64,000 nt of DNA, taken from Castellaniella sp034674885 (GTDB lineage: Bacteria > Pseudomonadota > Gammaproteobacteria > Burkholderiales > Burkholderiaceae_B). Both the position numbers and the translations under genes were made by a program. The number at the start of each line of letters is the position of its first letter. The stretch's first letter is position 1. A model generated the notes under the pieces. The model saw only the letters and a list, made by a program, of their open reading frames with translations. It ran no database searches and had not been told where the DNA came from. The DNA is taken from the NCBI RefSeq assembly GCF_034674885.1, contig NZ_JAUCDS010000002.1, positions 1 through 64,000 of the forward strand, written 5' to 3'. This document shows, piece by piece, positions 42,762 through 51,496 of this stretch.

Positions 42762-43781
42762 TCAGTCCTGGGCCCGCAGGCCGGTGCGCGGATCGAAGCG
42801 GCGCATCAGCGCGTCGGGCACGCAGAATGTGCGGGTCTGGCCCGCCGCCAGGCCTTCGGCCAGTCGTTCGGGCGACTTCAGGATGACGTCGCTGCGGTTG
42901 GGTATGAAGATGCCGTAGACCAGGGCGTCGGCCCCCAGGTTCTCGACTTGCTGGATCTCGATGGGCAGCATGTGGTGCTGCGGCAGGTCGGCCTGTTCGG
43001 TCAGGCGGGCGTCTTCCGGGTGGAAGCCCAGCAGCCAGTCGCCGGCGGGAATCAGGTTCATGGGGGGGGAACCCATGAATTGCGCCACGAAGGTGTTGGC
43101 AGGTTCGTGGTAGATCTCGTAGGGCGTGCCGATCTGCTGGATCTTGCCGTGGTTCATGACGGCGATACGCTGCCCCAGGCCCATGGCTTCGACCTGGTCG
43201 TGTGTCACGTACAGCGTGGTGATGCCGGTTTGCTGGTGCAGGCGCTTGAATTCCCGACGAGCGGAATGGCGCAGTTTCGCGTCCAGGTTGGACAAAGGCT
43301 CGTCCATCAGGAACAGGGTGGGCGTGCGGACCAGGGCGCGGGCCAGCGCAACTCGCTGGCGTTCACCTCCCGACAGTTCCCGAGGGCGGCGGCCCAGCAA
43401 CTGGCCGATGCCGAACAGGTCGGCCGCCCAGCGGACCTTGTCCTGAATCTGGTCGGCCGGCATCTTGACGGCTTCCAGTGGAAAGGCGATGTTGCGGGCG
43501 ACCGTCTTGTGCGGGTAGAGCGCGTAACTTTGAAACACCATCGCGATGTTGCGCAGGCGCGGCGGTTCCTCGTTGGCCACGCGCCCGTCGATGCGGATGG
43601 TGCCGCTGCTGGGGTGTTCCAGCCCCGCGATGGTGCGCATCAGGGTGGATTTTCCCGAGCCCGAGGCGCCCAGCAGCACCAGGAATTCCCCGTCGGGGAC
43701 ATCCAGGCTGACGTCATCGACTGCCTTGACGCGGCCGTGGTCGTAGGTGGTGCTCAGGTGCTCGATGCTCAGGCTTGCCAT
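42762..43781 (-). CDS. ABC transporter ATP-binding protein (MalK/UgpC family)
   Basis: 339 residues. Walker A G-A-S-G-S-G-K-S-T is near 38-46, the signature L-S-G-G-E-R-Q-R near 135, Walker B L-F-L-M-D-E-P near 155 and the H-loop V-T-H-D near 190. The C-terminal TOBE regulatory domain is about 235-330. It energises the importer formed by the two permeases and the binding protein. All functional motifs are intact. Confidence 0.93.
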   Translation of the reverse strand: MASLSIEHLSTTYDHGRVKAVDDVSLDVPDGEFLVLLGASGSGKSTLMRTIAGLEHPSSGTIRIDGRVANEEPPRLRNIAMVFQSYALYPHKTVARNIAFPLEAVKMPADQIQDKVRWAADLFGIGQLLGRRPRELSGGERQRVALARALVRTPTLFLMDEPLSNLDAKLRHSARREFKRLHQQTGITTLYVTHDQVEAMGLGQRIAVMNHGKIQQIGTPYEIYHEPANTFVAQFMGSPPMNLIPAGDWLLGFHPEDARLTEQADLPQHHMLPIEIQQVENLGADALVYGIFIPNRSDVILKSPERLAEGLAAGQTRTFCVPDALMRRFDPRTGLRAQD

Positions 43782-43803
43782 GAGATGTTTTCCTTTTGCC
43801 GGT

Positions 43804-45288
43804 TCAGGCCTTCTTGCCGCCGATCAGGCCGCGACCGCGCCATTGGGCGTAGATGCTTGCGCATTGCTTGGCGGCTTCGTCCACGGCCTGTTCCGGGGTC
43901 AGGTCGCCGCGCGCGGCCTTGGCCATCATGTTGGGCAGGATGAAGGTGTTGAAGACTTCGCCCACGGCCGGGTTGGAATACCCCGGGTGGCCCAGGTTGG
44001 TGGTCCATTCGGGGGCCGGCACCAAGGGCGCCAGCTTGCCGTCGGCCTCGCCGTCCAGCTTGAACGGGTCGTGCGCGAACCAGGCGTCGTTCAGGTTCTT
44101 CAGCGTCTTGGCGTCCTTGATTGCCGGATAGCCCCGTTCGCCGCTGGGCACGGGCGTGCCGAAGAAACTGGGCGAGTTGTAGAGCTTGCTCTGGTACATG
44201 GCCTGGTCATAGTTGGCCGCCAGGTGCAGGATGAACTGCTTGGCCAGGTCTTCGCGGGCCTTGGCGAACTTCGGGATGATGTAGTTGTAGAGCACGTGCA
44301 CGTTGGCCCAGCGGTCACCCTTCGGGCCGGCCAGCGGTCCGGTGAAGAACACGTCCTTGGCGATGTCGGGCTTGGCGGCCTGAGCCGAACGGTAGGCCGA
44401 GATCGAATTGACGATGTAGGATGCCTTGCCGGCCAGGAGATCCTGGTTGTTGGATGCGGCGTTCCAGGCAAAGACGGCGGGCGTCATGGTGCGGTGGTAG
44501 AGATCCACCATGTATTTCACGGCCTCGATGGCCAGGACGCGGTTGTTGCCCTGCCCCAGGATGACGTTGTCGTCGGCGTCCTGCACAGAGGCTCCCCAGG
44601 ACCACAGGATGGACCGGGCCACCATGTTCGAGTCCAGTTCCTGGGACATGCCGATACCCACCTGGACGCCTTGGTCCTTGCGGATTTTCTCGCCCACGTC
44701 GAGCAACTGCTGCCAGGTATCCGGACCGTTGGCCATGCCGGCCTTGTCCCAGAGTGATTTGCGGTAGTCGCCGCAGTCGATGGTCCAGCCGTGACAGAAG
44801 GCATACCAGGTCTTGACCACCGGGTTGTAGGACACGCGCTTGGTGATGGGGAAGATGTCGCCGAATTGTTTGGCCGCCTGCTGGTTGATGTCGGCCATGT
44901 CCAGCACGTTGGGGGTGAACTGGGCCGCCTCGGGGCCAAGCTCGATGATGTCGTGCCCCGAACTGGCCGAGAGTTCGGACGTGGTGGCAGTGACGAGATC
45001 GCCGATGTTGATGTGATCGACCGTGACCTGTATTCCGTGGGCGTCGCCCCAGGCCTTGGCAAAGGTGTCGAACCATTTGTCGTAGCTGGGGACGAAGTGG
45101 CTCCATTGCAGGATCTTCAGGGTCTTGTCGGCCGCGAAGGCGCGGGCGGGCAGGAACGGCACGCCCAGGACTGCCAGCCCCGCCAGGCTGCCTGCCTGCA
45201 GGATGTGGCGTCGGGTAGGCGAGTCGGGGGAGTCGGACCGGCGGGGGAGCGTGTGAGTCGGGGTGAGGGTGGAGCGTGTGTACAGCAT
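43804..45288 (-). CDS. extracellular solute-binding protein with twin-arginine signal
   Basis: 494 residues. The N-terminal twin-arginine R26-R27 (T-R-R-H-I-L) precedes a hydrophobic core and a cleavage site near A-F-A-A-D (about 53), so Tat export is likely. A type 1 extracellular solute-binding fold follows. Compared with sugar-binding proteins (about 410-430) it is long because of the extended N-terminus. The ribosome-binding site AGGAGG lies within a hairpin in the leader (see the separate entry). First gene of the importer operon; ligand unknown. Confidence 0.88.
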   Translation of the reverse strand: MLYTRSTLTPTHTLPRRSDSPDSPTRRHILQAGSLAGLAVLGVPFLPARAFAADKTLKILQWSHFVPSYDKWFDTFAKAWGDAHGIQVTVDHINIGDLVTATTSELSASSGHDIIELGPEAAQFTPNVLDMADINQQAAKQFGDIFPITKRVSYNPVVKTWYAFCHGWTIDCGDYRKSLWDKAGMANGPDTWQQLLDVGEKIRKDQGVQVGIGMSQELDSNMVARSILWSWGASVQDADDNVILGQGNNRVLAIEAVKYMVDLYHRTMTPAVFAWNAASNNQDLLAGKASYIVNSISAYRSAQAAKPDIAKDVFFTGPLAGPKGDRWANVHVLYNYIIPKFAKAREDLAKQFILHLAANYDQAMYQSKLYNSPSFFGTPVPSGERGYPAIKDAKTLKNLNDAWFAHDPFKLDGEADGKLAPLVPAPEWTTNLGHPGYSNPAVGEVFNTFILPNMMAKAARGDLTPEQAVDEAAKQCASIYAQWRGRGLIGGKKA

Positions 45289-45290
45289 GA

Positions 45291-45312
45291 CCTGCCTCCT
45301 ATGAGGGGCAGG
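45291..45312 (-). promoter_or_regulatory. leader hairpin enclosing the Shine-Dalgarno of the solute-binding gene
   Basis: On the minus strand the leader reads CCTGCC...GGCAGG. The six-base arms pair (45307-45312 with 45291-45296), and a further C-G pair is possible inside. The AGGAGG ribosome-binding site is the 3' side of the stem and loop, ending eight bases before the ATG at 45288. Folding would hide it. Such structures can act as RNA thermometers or attenuate translation; chance is possible at this length. Confidence 0.35.
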
Positions 45313-45528
45313 TCGTCAGACCTAATTCACTGGCGGCACTACCCTGAACAAATGGATATGCAGCAGCGTAGCGGTCGCGGGCTACCTGGCGCGTCACGCA
45401 CGATGAAATCGTAGCCCAGTGTAACGCCGTTTGATTTATAGGGACGCAGTGAACCAGGGTAAACCCTTAGATTCACCGTTCCGGCCGGACCGTGGCTCGG
45501 TGCAGCCGGAACATGCGCTGACGGCGGT

Positions 45529-46569
45529 TCAGGCCGTGATAGTTTGGCGGGATCGCTGGCTCAGCAGAGATAGCGCCGTATCCTCGATCATGTCTTCCTG
45601 GCCGCCCACCATGCCGCGCCGGCCCATTTCCACCAGGATCTCGCGGGCCGGGATGCCGTACTTTTTCTCGGCGCGTTTCGCGAACAGCAGGAAGGACCCG
45701 TACACCCCGGCATAGCCCAGGGTCAGGGCGTCCCGGTCGATGCGGATGGGGAAATCCATCATGGGTACGACCCGGTCTTCAGCCACGTCCTGGATCTTGA
45801 AGACGTCGACGCCGGTCTCGATGCCCATCAGGTCCAGGACGGCGACCAGGACTTCCATGGGCGTATTGCCCGCGCCGGCCCCCAGGCCCGCGCAGGCGGC
45901 GTCGATGCGGGTGGCGCCGGCCTCGATGGCGGCGATGCTGTTGGCAACCCCCATCGCCAGGTTGTGGTGGCCGTGGAATCCCAGTTCGGTCTCGGGCTTC
46001 AGGGCGTCCCGGACTGCCAGCAGGCGTTCGCGCACGGTGGCAGGCAGCAGGTGGCCGGCGGAATCCGTTACATAGATGCAGTTGGCGCCGTAGCCTTCCA
46101 TCAGTTTGGCCTGCTTGGCCAAGCCTGCCGGGCTGTTCATGTGGCTCATCATCAGGAAGCCGACCGTGTCCATCTCCAGGCGCCGCGCTTCGGTGATGTG
46201 CTGTTCCGAGACGTCGGCCTCGGTGCAGTGGGTGGCGACGCGGATGGTGTGGACGCCGAGATCGTGCGCCATGCGCAGGTGGTCCGTCGTGCCGATGCCC
46301 GGCAGCAGCAAGGCCGAGACCCGGCTGTGCTTGAGGATCGGCAGGACGGCGTTCAGGTAGTCCTCGTCCGAATGGGCGGAAAAACCGTAGTTGACCGATG
46401 CGCCGCCCAGGCCGTCGCCGTGGGTGACTTCGATCAGGGGCATGCCGGCCTCGTCCAGCCCCTGGGCGATGGTTCGCATCTGTTCCAGGGTGATCTGGTG
46501 TTGTTTGGGGTGCATGCCGTCGCGCAGCGTCATGTCGTGCAGCGTGATTTTCTGGGATGTCTGTGTCAT
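45529..46569 (-). CDS. mhpE: 4-hydroxy-2-oxovalerate aldolase (MhpE/DmpG family)
   Basis: 346 residues. A DRE-TIM metallolyase barrel with the R16-D17 pair and His20 (T-L-R-D-G-M-H) at the N-terminus and metal ligands in G-F-H-G-H-H-N near 200. It splits 4-hydroxy-2-oxovalerate into pyruvate and acetaldehyde, the last carbon-carbon cleavage of meta-cleavage pathways. It lies 10 bp downstream of its partner dehydrogenase, which forms a channelling complex. No hydratase or dioxygenase genes are in the window. Confidence 0.95.
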   Translation of the reverse strand: MTQTSQKITLHDMTLRDGMHPKQHQITLEQMRTIAQGLDEAGMPLIEVTHGDGLGGASVNYGFSAHSDEDYLNAVLPILKHSRVSALLLPGIGTTDHLRMAHDLGVHTIRVATHCTEADVSEQHITEARRLEMDTVGFLMMSHMNSPAGLAKQAKLMEGYGANCIYVTDSAGHLLPATVRERLLAVRDALKPETELGFHGHHNLAMGVANSIAAIEAGATRIDAACAGLGAGAGNTPMEVLVAVLDLMGIETGVDVFKIQDVAEDRVVPMMDFPIRIDRDALTLGYAGVYGSFLLFAKRAEKKYGIPAREILVEMGRRGMVGGQEDMIEDTALSLLSQRSRQTITA

Positions 46570-46579
46570 GGTCGTGTCC

Positions 46580-47494
46580 TTAGCTGGCTGCCGATTCGGC
46601 GCGGGCTGCGTGTTGCAGCATGTGTTCTGCCATCAGTTCGGCGGTCCGGGCGGCGGCGGCCGTCATGATGTCCAGGTTGCCGGAATATTTCGGCAGGTAG
46701 TCGCCCAGACCCTCGATCTCCAGATAGATGGAAACCCGTTTTCCATCGAAGACCGGACCGTTGACGAGGCGGTAGCCCGGCACGTATTTGCGCACCTGTT
46801 CCAGCATCTGGTGGATCGATTCGGTGATGGCGGCCTGGTCGGGTTCTGTTTCCGTCAGGCAATGCACGGTGTCGCGCATGATCATCGGGGGATCCGCCGG
46901 ATTCAGGATGATGATGGCCTTGCCTTTCTTGGCGCCGCCGATCTTTTCGACCGCGCCGGATGTGGTGCGGGTGAATTCGTCGATGTTCTTGCGGGTGCCG
47001 GGTCCGGCGGACCGTGACGACACTGTGGCGACGATTTCACCGTATGACACGGCTTGCACGCGCGAGACCGCGTAGACCATGGGGATCGTGGCCTGACCGC
47101 CGCAGGTCACCATGTTGACGTTGGCCTGGTCCTGTTCTGCCAGGGCCGCCAGGTTGACCGGGGGCACGCAGTAGGGGCCGATGGCCGCCGGGGTCAGGTC
47201 GATCATGCGCACGCCCAGGGCGGTCAGTTTTTCTGAATTGGCGGGATGCACATAGGCGCTGGTGGCATCGAAGGCGAAGCGGATGTCGTCTTCCCGTACG
47301 TGGGGCAGCAGGCCGTCCACGCCCTGGTCGGTGGTTTTCAGGCCCAGTTCGCGGGCGCGCTTCAGGCCGTCGGATTCCGGGTCGATGCCGACCATCCAGA
47401 CCGGCTCGATCCAGTCGCTGCGCATCAGCTTGGCCAGCAGGTCGGTGCCGATGTTTCCAGGGCCGATGATGGCGGCCCGCAACTTCTTTGTCAT
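46580..47494 (-). CDS. mhpF: acetaldehyde dehydrogenase (acetylating) (MhpF/DmpF family)
   Basis: 304 residues. The NAD-binding motif is G-P-G-N-I-G at 11-16 and the catalytic cysteine Cys131 (T-C-G-G-Q-A). Acylating aldehyde dehydrogenase converting acetaldehyde, channelled from the aldolase, and CoA to acetyl-CoA. It is preceded by a 288-bp leader that carries a 17-bp palindrome and is separated from the upstream IclR gene. Confidence 0.95.
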   Translation of the reverse strand: MTKKLRAAIIGPGNIGTDLLAKLMRSDWIEPVWMVGIDPESDGLKRARELGLKTTDQGVDGLLPHVREDDIRFAFDATSAYVHPANSEKLTALGVRMIDLTPAAIGPYCVPPVNLAALAEQDQANVNMVTCGGQATIPMVYAVSRVQAVSYGEIVATVSSRSAGPGTRKNIDEFTRTTSGAVEKIGGAKKGKAIIILNPADPPMIMRDTVHCLTETEPDQAAITESIHQMLEQVRKYVPGYRLVNGPVFDGKRVSIYLEIEGLGDYLPKYSGNLDIMTAAAARTAELMAEHMLQHAARAESAAS

Positions 47495-47624
47495 GGCGTA
47501 CTCCTTGGTATTCGAGCGTGAAATAGGGTCATGGCCTGCAGGTGGCGCAGCCGTTGTTTTGGTCGGGTCTTGTTCTTGCGGGCCGTTGGGAGATTCTAGA
47601 AGGGTGTTGGATTTTTTTCAACGA

Positions 47625-47641
47625 ATGAGATTTAGTCTCAT
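47625..47641. promoter_or_regulatory. 17-bp palindrome upstream of mhpF (candidate IclR operator)
   Basis: ATGAGATTTAGTCTCAT is an inverted repeat of ATGAGA/TCTCAT with a five-base spacer. It lies in the AT-rich stretch between mhpF and the IclR regulator, and a GTTG...CAAC inverted pair follows at about 47606-47622. The spacing and position, about 130 bp before the mhpF start, suit a regulator-binding site. The most likely binder is the adjacent IclR protein; inference. Confidence 0.5.
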
Positions 47642-47782
47642 ATGTTGAGAGAAATTAAAAATGGTGGGAGAATCCCTGGAGAGTCGGGATTGCTGGAAGG
47701 TCGGAAGTCTCGTGCCGCGCCGGGCGGCAAAACGGCCGACTGCGGGAATGCAGCCGGCCGTGCGGGAAGGGTTCGAGGGAAC

Positions 47783-48574
47783 TCAGTTGCCCATTTCTGC
47801 GCTGATGCGCCGGGCGGCGTCCAGCACGACGGGGACCAGGTCGCGCATGCGTTTGGGCGACATGTAATCGCTGGTGCTGGTGACGCTGATGGCGGCCACG
47901 ATGGTGTGGCGCGCATCCCGGACCGGGGCGGCGACACAGCGGATGGAGGGTTCGTCTTCACCCAGGTCGTAGGCATAGCCGCTGCGCGCGTAGCCCTGCA
48001 TGAGATCCAGCCATTGGTCCCGCGTCAGGGGCAGCTGCAAGGATGCCGCGTGCTGGTCGTAGAGCGTGCCCCAGGAACCGACGTTGCCGTCCAGCAGCAG
48101 GGCCTTGCCTACGCCGGTGGAAATCAGGGGTTTGATGCCACCGACCCGGGAACTGATTTCCACAGGGCGTCGGCTGGCGATTTTTTCCAGGTAGAAGACG
48201 GCGCCCAGTTCCTCGCAGGCCAGGTGCACGGTGTCGCTGGTCTGCGTGGCCAGGCGTTCCAGAAAAGGCCTGGCAATGGCGGTCAGTTCGATCTGGCTGT
48301 GGGCCTGAAAGCCCAGGGCTAGCAGCTTCCGGCCCAGGCGGTAGCCCTTTCCGGGCACCCGCTTCAGGTATTGGCGCTGCAGCAGCACGGACACGATGCG
48401 GTGCGCCGTGCTGTAGGTCATGCCAGTACGGGCGGCGATCACGCCGATGTCGGTCGCCCCGTCCTGCGATACGGCGTCGATGACGTCCAGCCCGCGCACC
48501 AGGGTCTGGCTGGCGGTGACGGCTTTCGGAGACGGCCGGCCCTGTCTGGATCGGGGGGCGTCGGCTTGCGTCAT
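47783..48574 (-). CDS. IclR-family transcriptional regulator
   Basis: 263 residues from the ATG at 48574, which overlaps the pyrD stop (ATGA); an earlier in-frame start at 48592 is less likely. Winged helix-turn-helix about 20-85 (I-A-A-R-T-G-M-T-Y-S-T-A-H-R-I-V) and effector domain about 95-255 (I-S-S-R-V-G-G-I-K-P-L-I-S-T-G-V-G-K). Given the palindrome and location it probably controls mhpF-mhpE, linking them to an aromatic-derived inducer. Confidence 0.9.
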   Translation of the reverse strand: MTQADAPRSRQGRPSPKAVTASQTLVRGLDVIDAVSQDGATDIGVIAARTGMTYSTAHRIVSVLLQRQYLKRVPGKGYRLGRKLLALGFQAHSQIELTAIARPFLERLATQTSDTVHLACEELGAVFYLEKIASRRPVEISSRVGGIKPLISTGVGKALLLDGNVGSWGTLYDQHAASLQLPLTRDQWLDLMQGYARSGYAYDLGEDEPSIRCVAAPVRDARHTIVAAISVTSTSDYMSPKRMRDLVPVVLDAARRISAEMGN

Positions 48575-49611
48575 TCCAGCGCCTGGACGCATTCGCGGAT
48601 CAGCGCGGGGCCCCGGTAGATCAGGCCGGTGTAGAGCTGGACGGCGTCGGCGCCGGCCTGGATCTTTTCGCGGGCCTGGCGGCCGGATTCGATGCCGCCC
48701 ACGCCGATGATGGCCGTGTCGGTGCCCAGGTGTTCGCGCAGCCGGCGGATCACGGCCAGCGACAGTTCGTGCACCGGAGGGCCGGACAGGCCGCCGGCCT
48801 CTTCTTCGTGGGGCAGGCCGCGCACGGCATCGCGCGACAGGGTGGTGTTGGTGGCGATGATGCCATCGATGCCGTGGCGCGGGACCAGGTCGGCGACGGC
48901 GTCGATTTCCTCGGGCTGCAGGTCGGGAGCAATCTTCACCACCAGCGGAGTGCGGCGCCCGTACTGGTCGGCCAGCGCCAGGCGGCGAGCCTGCAGGGCG
49001 GCCAGCAGGGCGTCCAGCGCGTCATGGCTTTGCAGGCTGCGCAGGTTCTTCGTGTTCGGCGAGGAGATATTTACCGTGACGTAATCGGCGTGCGGATAGA
49101 CACCGTCCAGACAGCGCAGGTAGTCGTCCACGGCGTGTTCGATGGGGGTGGCGGCGTTCTTGCCGATGTTCAGCCCCAGGATGCCGCCCTCGTGGCGCCA
49201 TTGGCTGCGCCGCACGTTGGCGATGAAGGTGTCCAGGCCTTCGTTGTTGAAACCCATGCGGTTGATCAGGCAGCGGGCGCGGGGCAGGCGAAACATGCGC
49301 GGCTTCGGATTGCCTGGCTGGGCGCGGGGCGTGACGGTGCCGACCTCGATGAAGCCGAAGCCCAGCGCCGCCAGCGCGTCGATGTGGGCGCCGTTCTTGT
49401 CCAGGCCGGCGGCCAGCCCGACAGGATTGCGCAGGGGCAGCCCCATGACGGTGCGCGGCAGGGTAGGCTGGTGTGTCGCCGTGGCCAGCCGCGTCAGGGT
49501 GCAGTCGTGGCCGCGCTGCAGCGTCTTCAAGGTCCATTCGTGCGCCTGTTCGGCGTCCATGGAGAACAAGGCGGCGCGGGCCAACGGGTAGGCGTTGAAG
49601 AACAGGGACAT
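48571..49611 (-). CDS. pyrD: dihydroorotate dehydrogenase (class 2, quinone-dependent)
   Basis: 346 residues from M-S-L-F-F-N-A-Y. An N-terminal helical membrane-association segment (about 1-40), typical of class 2 enzymes, precedes the FMN TIM barrel with N-I-S-S-P-N-T at 181-187 (catalytic serine) and I-G-V-G-G-I near 300. It oxidises dihydroorotate to orotate in pyrimidine synthesis and passes electrons to ubiquinone. The stop overlaps the IclR start by 4 bp, and bpt is 50 bp upstream. Confidence 0.96.
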   Translation of the reverse strand: MSLFFNAYPLARAALFSMDAEQAHEWTLKTLQRGHDCTLTRLATATHQPTLPRTVMGLPLRNPVGLAAGLDKNGAHIDALAALGFGFIEVGTVTPRAQPGNPKPRMFRLPRARCLINRMGFNNEGLDTFIANVRRSQWRHEGGILGLNIGKNAATPIEHAVDDYLRCLDGVYPHADYVTVNISSPNTKNLRSLQSHDALDALLAALQARRLALADQYGRRTPLVVKIAPDLQPEEIDAVADLVPRHGIDGIIATNTTLSRDAVRGLPHEEEAGGLSGPPVHELSLAVIRRLREHLGTDTAIIGVGGIESGRQAREKIQAGADAVQLYTGLIYRGPALIRECVQALE

Positions 49612-49661
49612 GGCTTGGGCTGGATTTCCGTGAGGATCGGGAAGGCGTGGAGCCTGGCGAG

Positions 49662-50402
49662 TCAATCGGATGCGTGCGGCGCCGGTTCGGTCCAGGCGCC
49701 GTTCTGCAGGATCTGATGCGGCCGGAACCGCGATTTGTAGGCCATTTTACGGCTTTCGGAGATCCAGTAGCCCAGGTACAGCCAGGGCAGGCCCAGGCGC
49801 AGGCAATAGTCCAGCTGCCACAGGATCCCGTAGGTGCCCAGGCTGCCATGCCAGTCCGGGTCGTAGAAGGTGTACACCGCCGAGATGCCCTGGTCGATGC
49901 GGTCCATGATGGACACCATGCGCAGGTCGCCTCGCGCGTCGTGGAATTCGGCCATTTCAGTGTGCACGCGGCTGGTCAGCAGGAATTGCGTGTACTGCGC
50001 CTGATCGTCCTGGTCCATGCCGGCGCCAGGGTGGCGCTGCTGCTGGTAGCGCAGGTACAGATCGAAGTGCCGGGCGTCCCAGTGCAGGGGAGACAGTTGA
50101 ACGGCCAGCTCTGCCTGCATGCGCTGCCAGAGCTTGCGCTGGGTACGGTCGCGTTCAAACCGCCGCACATCGACGCGCAGCGGAATGCAGGCCTGGCAGC
50201 CGTCGCAGGCAGGCCGGTAGGTGAACAGGCCGCTGCGGCGAAAACCCTGTTCGATCAGGCGTGAGTAGGCGGCGTCGTCCACCAGGTGGGCGGGGGCGGC
50301 GACTTCGGATCGGGCCATGCGCCCCGGCAGGTAGCTGCAGGGGTAGGCCGCCGTGGTGTAGAACTGCAGGCGGCGGAAAATCGATTCACTGGGTTTGCTC
50401 AT
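49662..50402 (-). CDS. bpt: Bpt, leucyl-tRNA--protein transferase (Asp/Glu N-end rule)
   Basis: 246 residues from M-S-K-P-S-E. The N-terminal cysteine-containing region Y-P-C-S-Y-L-P and the C-D-G-C-Q-A-C cluster are typical of the ATE N-terminal domain; the acyltransferase domain (about 110-235) contains L-Y-L-G-Y-W-I. Bpt adds leucine to N-terminal Asp/Glu, making proteins ClpAP substrates. aat, encoding the complementary transferase, is 1.1 kb away; both belong to the N-degron pathway. Confidence 0.93.
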   Translation of the reverse strand: MSKPSESIFRRLQFYTTAAYPCSYLPGRMARSEVAAPAHLVDDAAYSRLIEQGFRRSGLFTYRPACDGCQACIPLRVDVRRFERDRTQRKLWQRMQAELAVQLSPLHWDARHFDLYLRYQQQRHPGAGMDQDDQAQYTQFLLTSRVHTEMAEFHDARGDLRMVSIMDRIDQGISAVYTFYDPDWHGSLGTYGILWQLDYCLRLGLPWLYLGYWISESRKMAYKSRFRPHQILQNGAWTEPAPHASD

Positions 50403-50539
50403 GGCGAAGGCCGGGATTCCTGTCGGTTCATTGTGACACCAGCCATCGGTGAAGGCCAGTGGGTGGATTGCCGCTTGAGTTCCCGGCGCCGGTTGTCGTA
50501 CAACATAGGTCGGAGAGAAACGGATCATCGGAGGACGGT

Positions 50540-51493
50540 ATGACACAGGCGGGCGCAGAACTGGCGCAATTGGTGTCCCTTGGGGCGGATTACGACGCGC
50601 AGCTGGCAGCCCGCTGGCGCGTGCTGCCCTTGTTTCGGGAAGACGCGCCCGAGGCGCGACTCAAGTCCCTGGCACCCGGCATCCGTTTGCTGGTCACGTC
50701 CGCCCGGGTGGGCGTAGGGGCCGAGACGCTGCAGGTGTTGCCGCACCTGCAGGCCATCTGCAGCTGGGGCGTGGGGTGCGATGCCTTGCCGCTGGAGGCC
50801 GCCCGAGAACGGCAGATCGTCGTCAGCAACACACCTGATGTGCTGACCGAATGCGTGGCGGATATGGCCTGGGGGCTGTTGCTGGCCAGTGCTCGCCAGA
50901 TTCCGGCGGGCGACCGCTACGCCCGGTCGGGCAGCTGGGTGGCGCAGGGAAAGTTTCCGCTCAGCACCCGCGTCTGGGGCAGGCGGTTGGGCATCCTGGG
51001 CATGGGCCGGATCGGCGAGGCCATCGCCCGGCGCGGACAGGGCTTCGGCATGACGACGCGCTACCATAACCGCCGGCCGCGCACAGACCTGCCGGACTAT
51101 GGCTACGAGCCGTCTCTGGCCGAACTGGCGCGGTGGGCCGACTTCCTGGTGGTCGCCTGTCCTGGCGGCGCGGCGACCCGGCATCTGGTGGATGCTCCGG
51201 TGCTGCAGGCCCTGGGGCCGCAGGGCCTGTTGGTCAATATCGCCAGGGGTTCCGTGGTGGATGAGTCGGCCCTGATCCCCATGTTGCAATCAGGGGCCCT
51301 GGGAGGCGCCGGCCTGGACGTGTTCGAGCACGAGCCGGGTGTTCCCGCCGGCCTGGCGGCGGTCGATCGTGTGGCGCTGACGCCGCATGCGGCCAGCAGC
51401 ACCCGGGACACCGCCGGCAGAATGTCGCAGCTGGTGGTCGATAACCTGATTGCCTGGCAGGATCAGCGGCACTTGTTGACGCCAGTGGCCTGA
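50540..51493 (+). CDS. D-isomer specific 2-hydroxyacid dehydrogenase
   Basis: 317 residues from the ATG at 50540, with GGAGG at 50529-50533. NAD(P)-binding motif G-M-G-R-I-G near residue 155. The catalytic triad regions are I-A-R-G-S-V-V-D (Arg), E-H-E-P (Glu) and L-T-P-H-A-A (His). Length and motifs match glyoxylate/hydroxypyruvate or related reductases; the substrate is not decided. It lies on the opposite strand between bpt and aat, divergent from bpt, with a 138-bp gap to the bpt start. Confidence 0.88.
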   Translation: MTQAGAELAQLVSLGADYDAQLAARWRVLPLFREDAPEARLKSLAPGIRLLVTSARVGVGAETLQVLPHLQAICSWGVGCDALPLEAARERQIVVSNTPDVLTECVADMAWGLLLASARQIPAGDRYARSGSWVAQGKFPLSTRVWGRRLGILGMGRIGEAIARRGQGFGMTTRYHNRRPRTDLPDYGYEPSLAELARWADFLVVACPGGAATRHLVDAPVLQALGPQGLLVNIARGSVVDESALIPMLQSGALGGAGLDVFEHEPGVPAGLAAVDRVALTPHAASSTRDTAGRMSQLVVDNLIAWQDQRHLLTPVA

Positions 51494-51496
51494 TGC

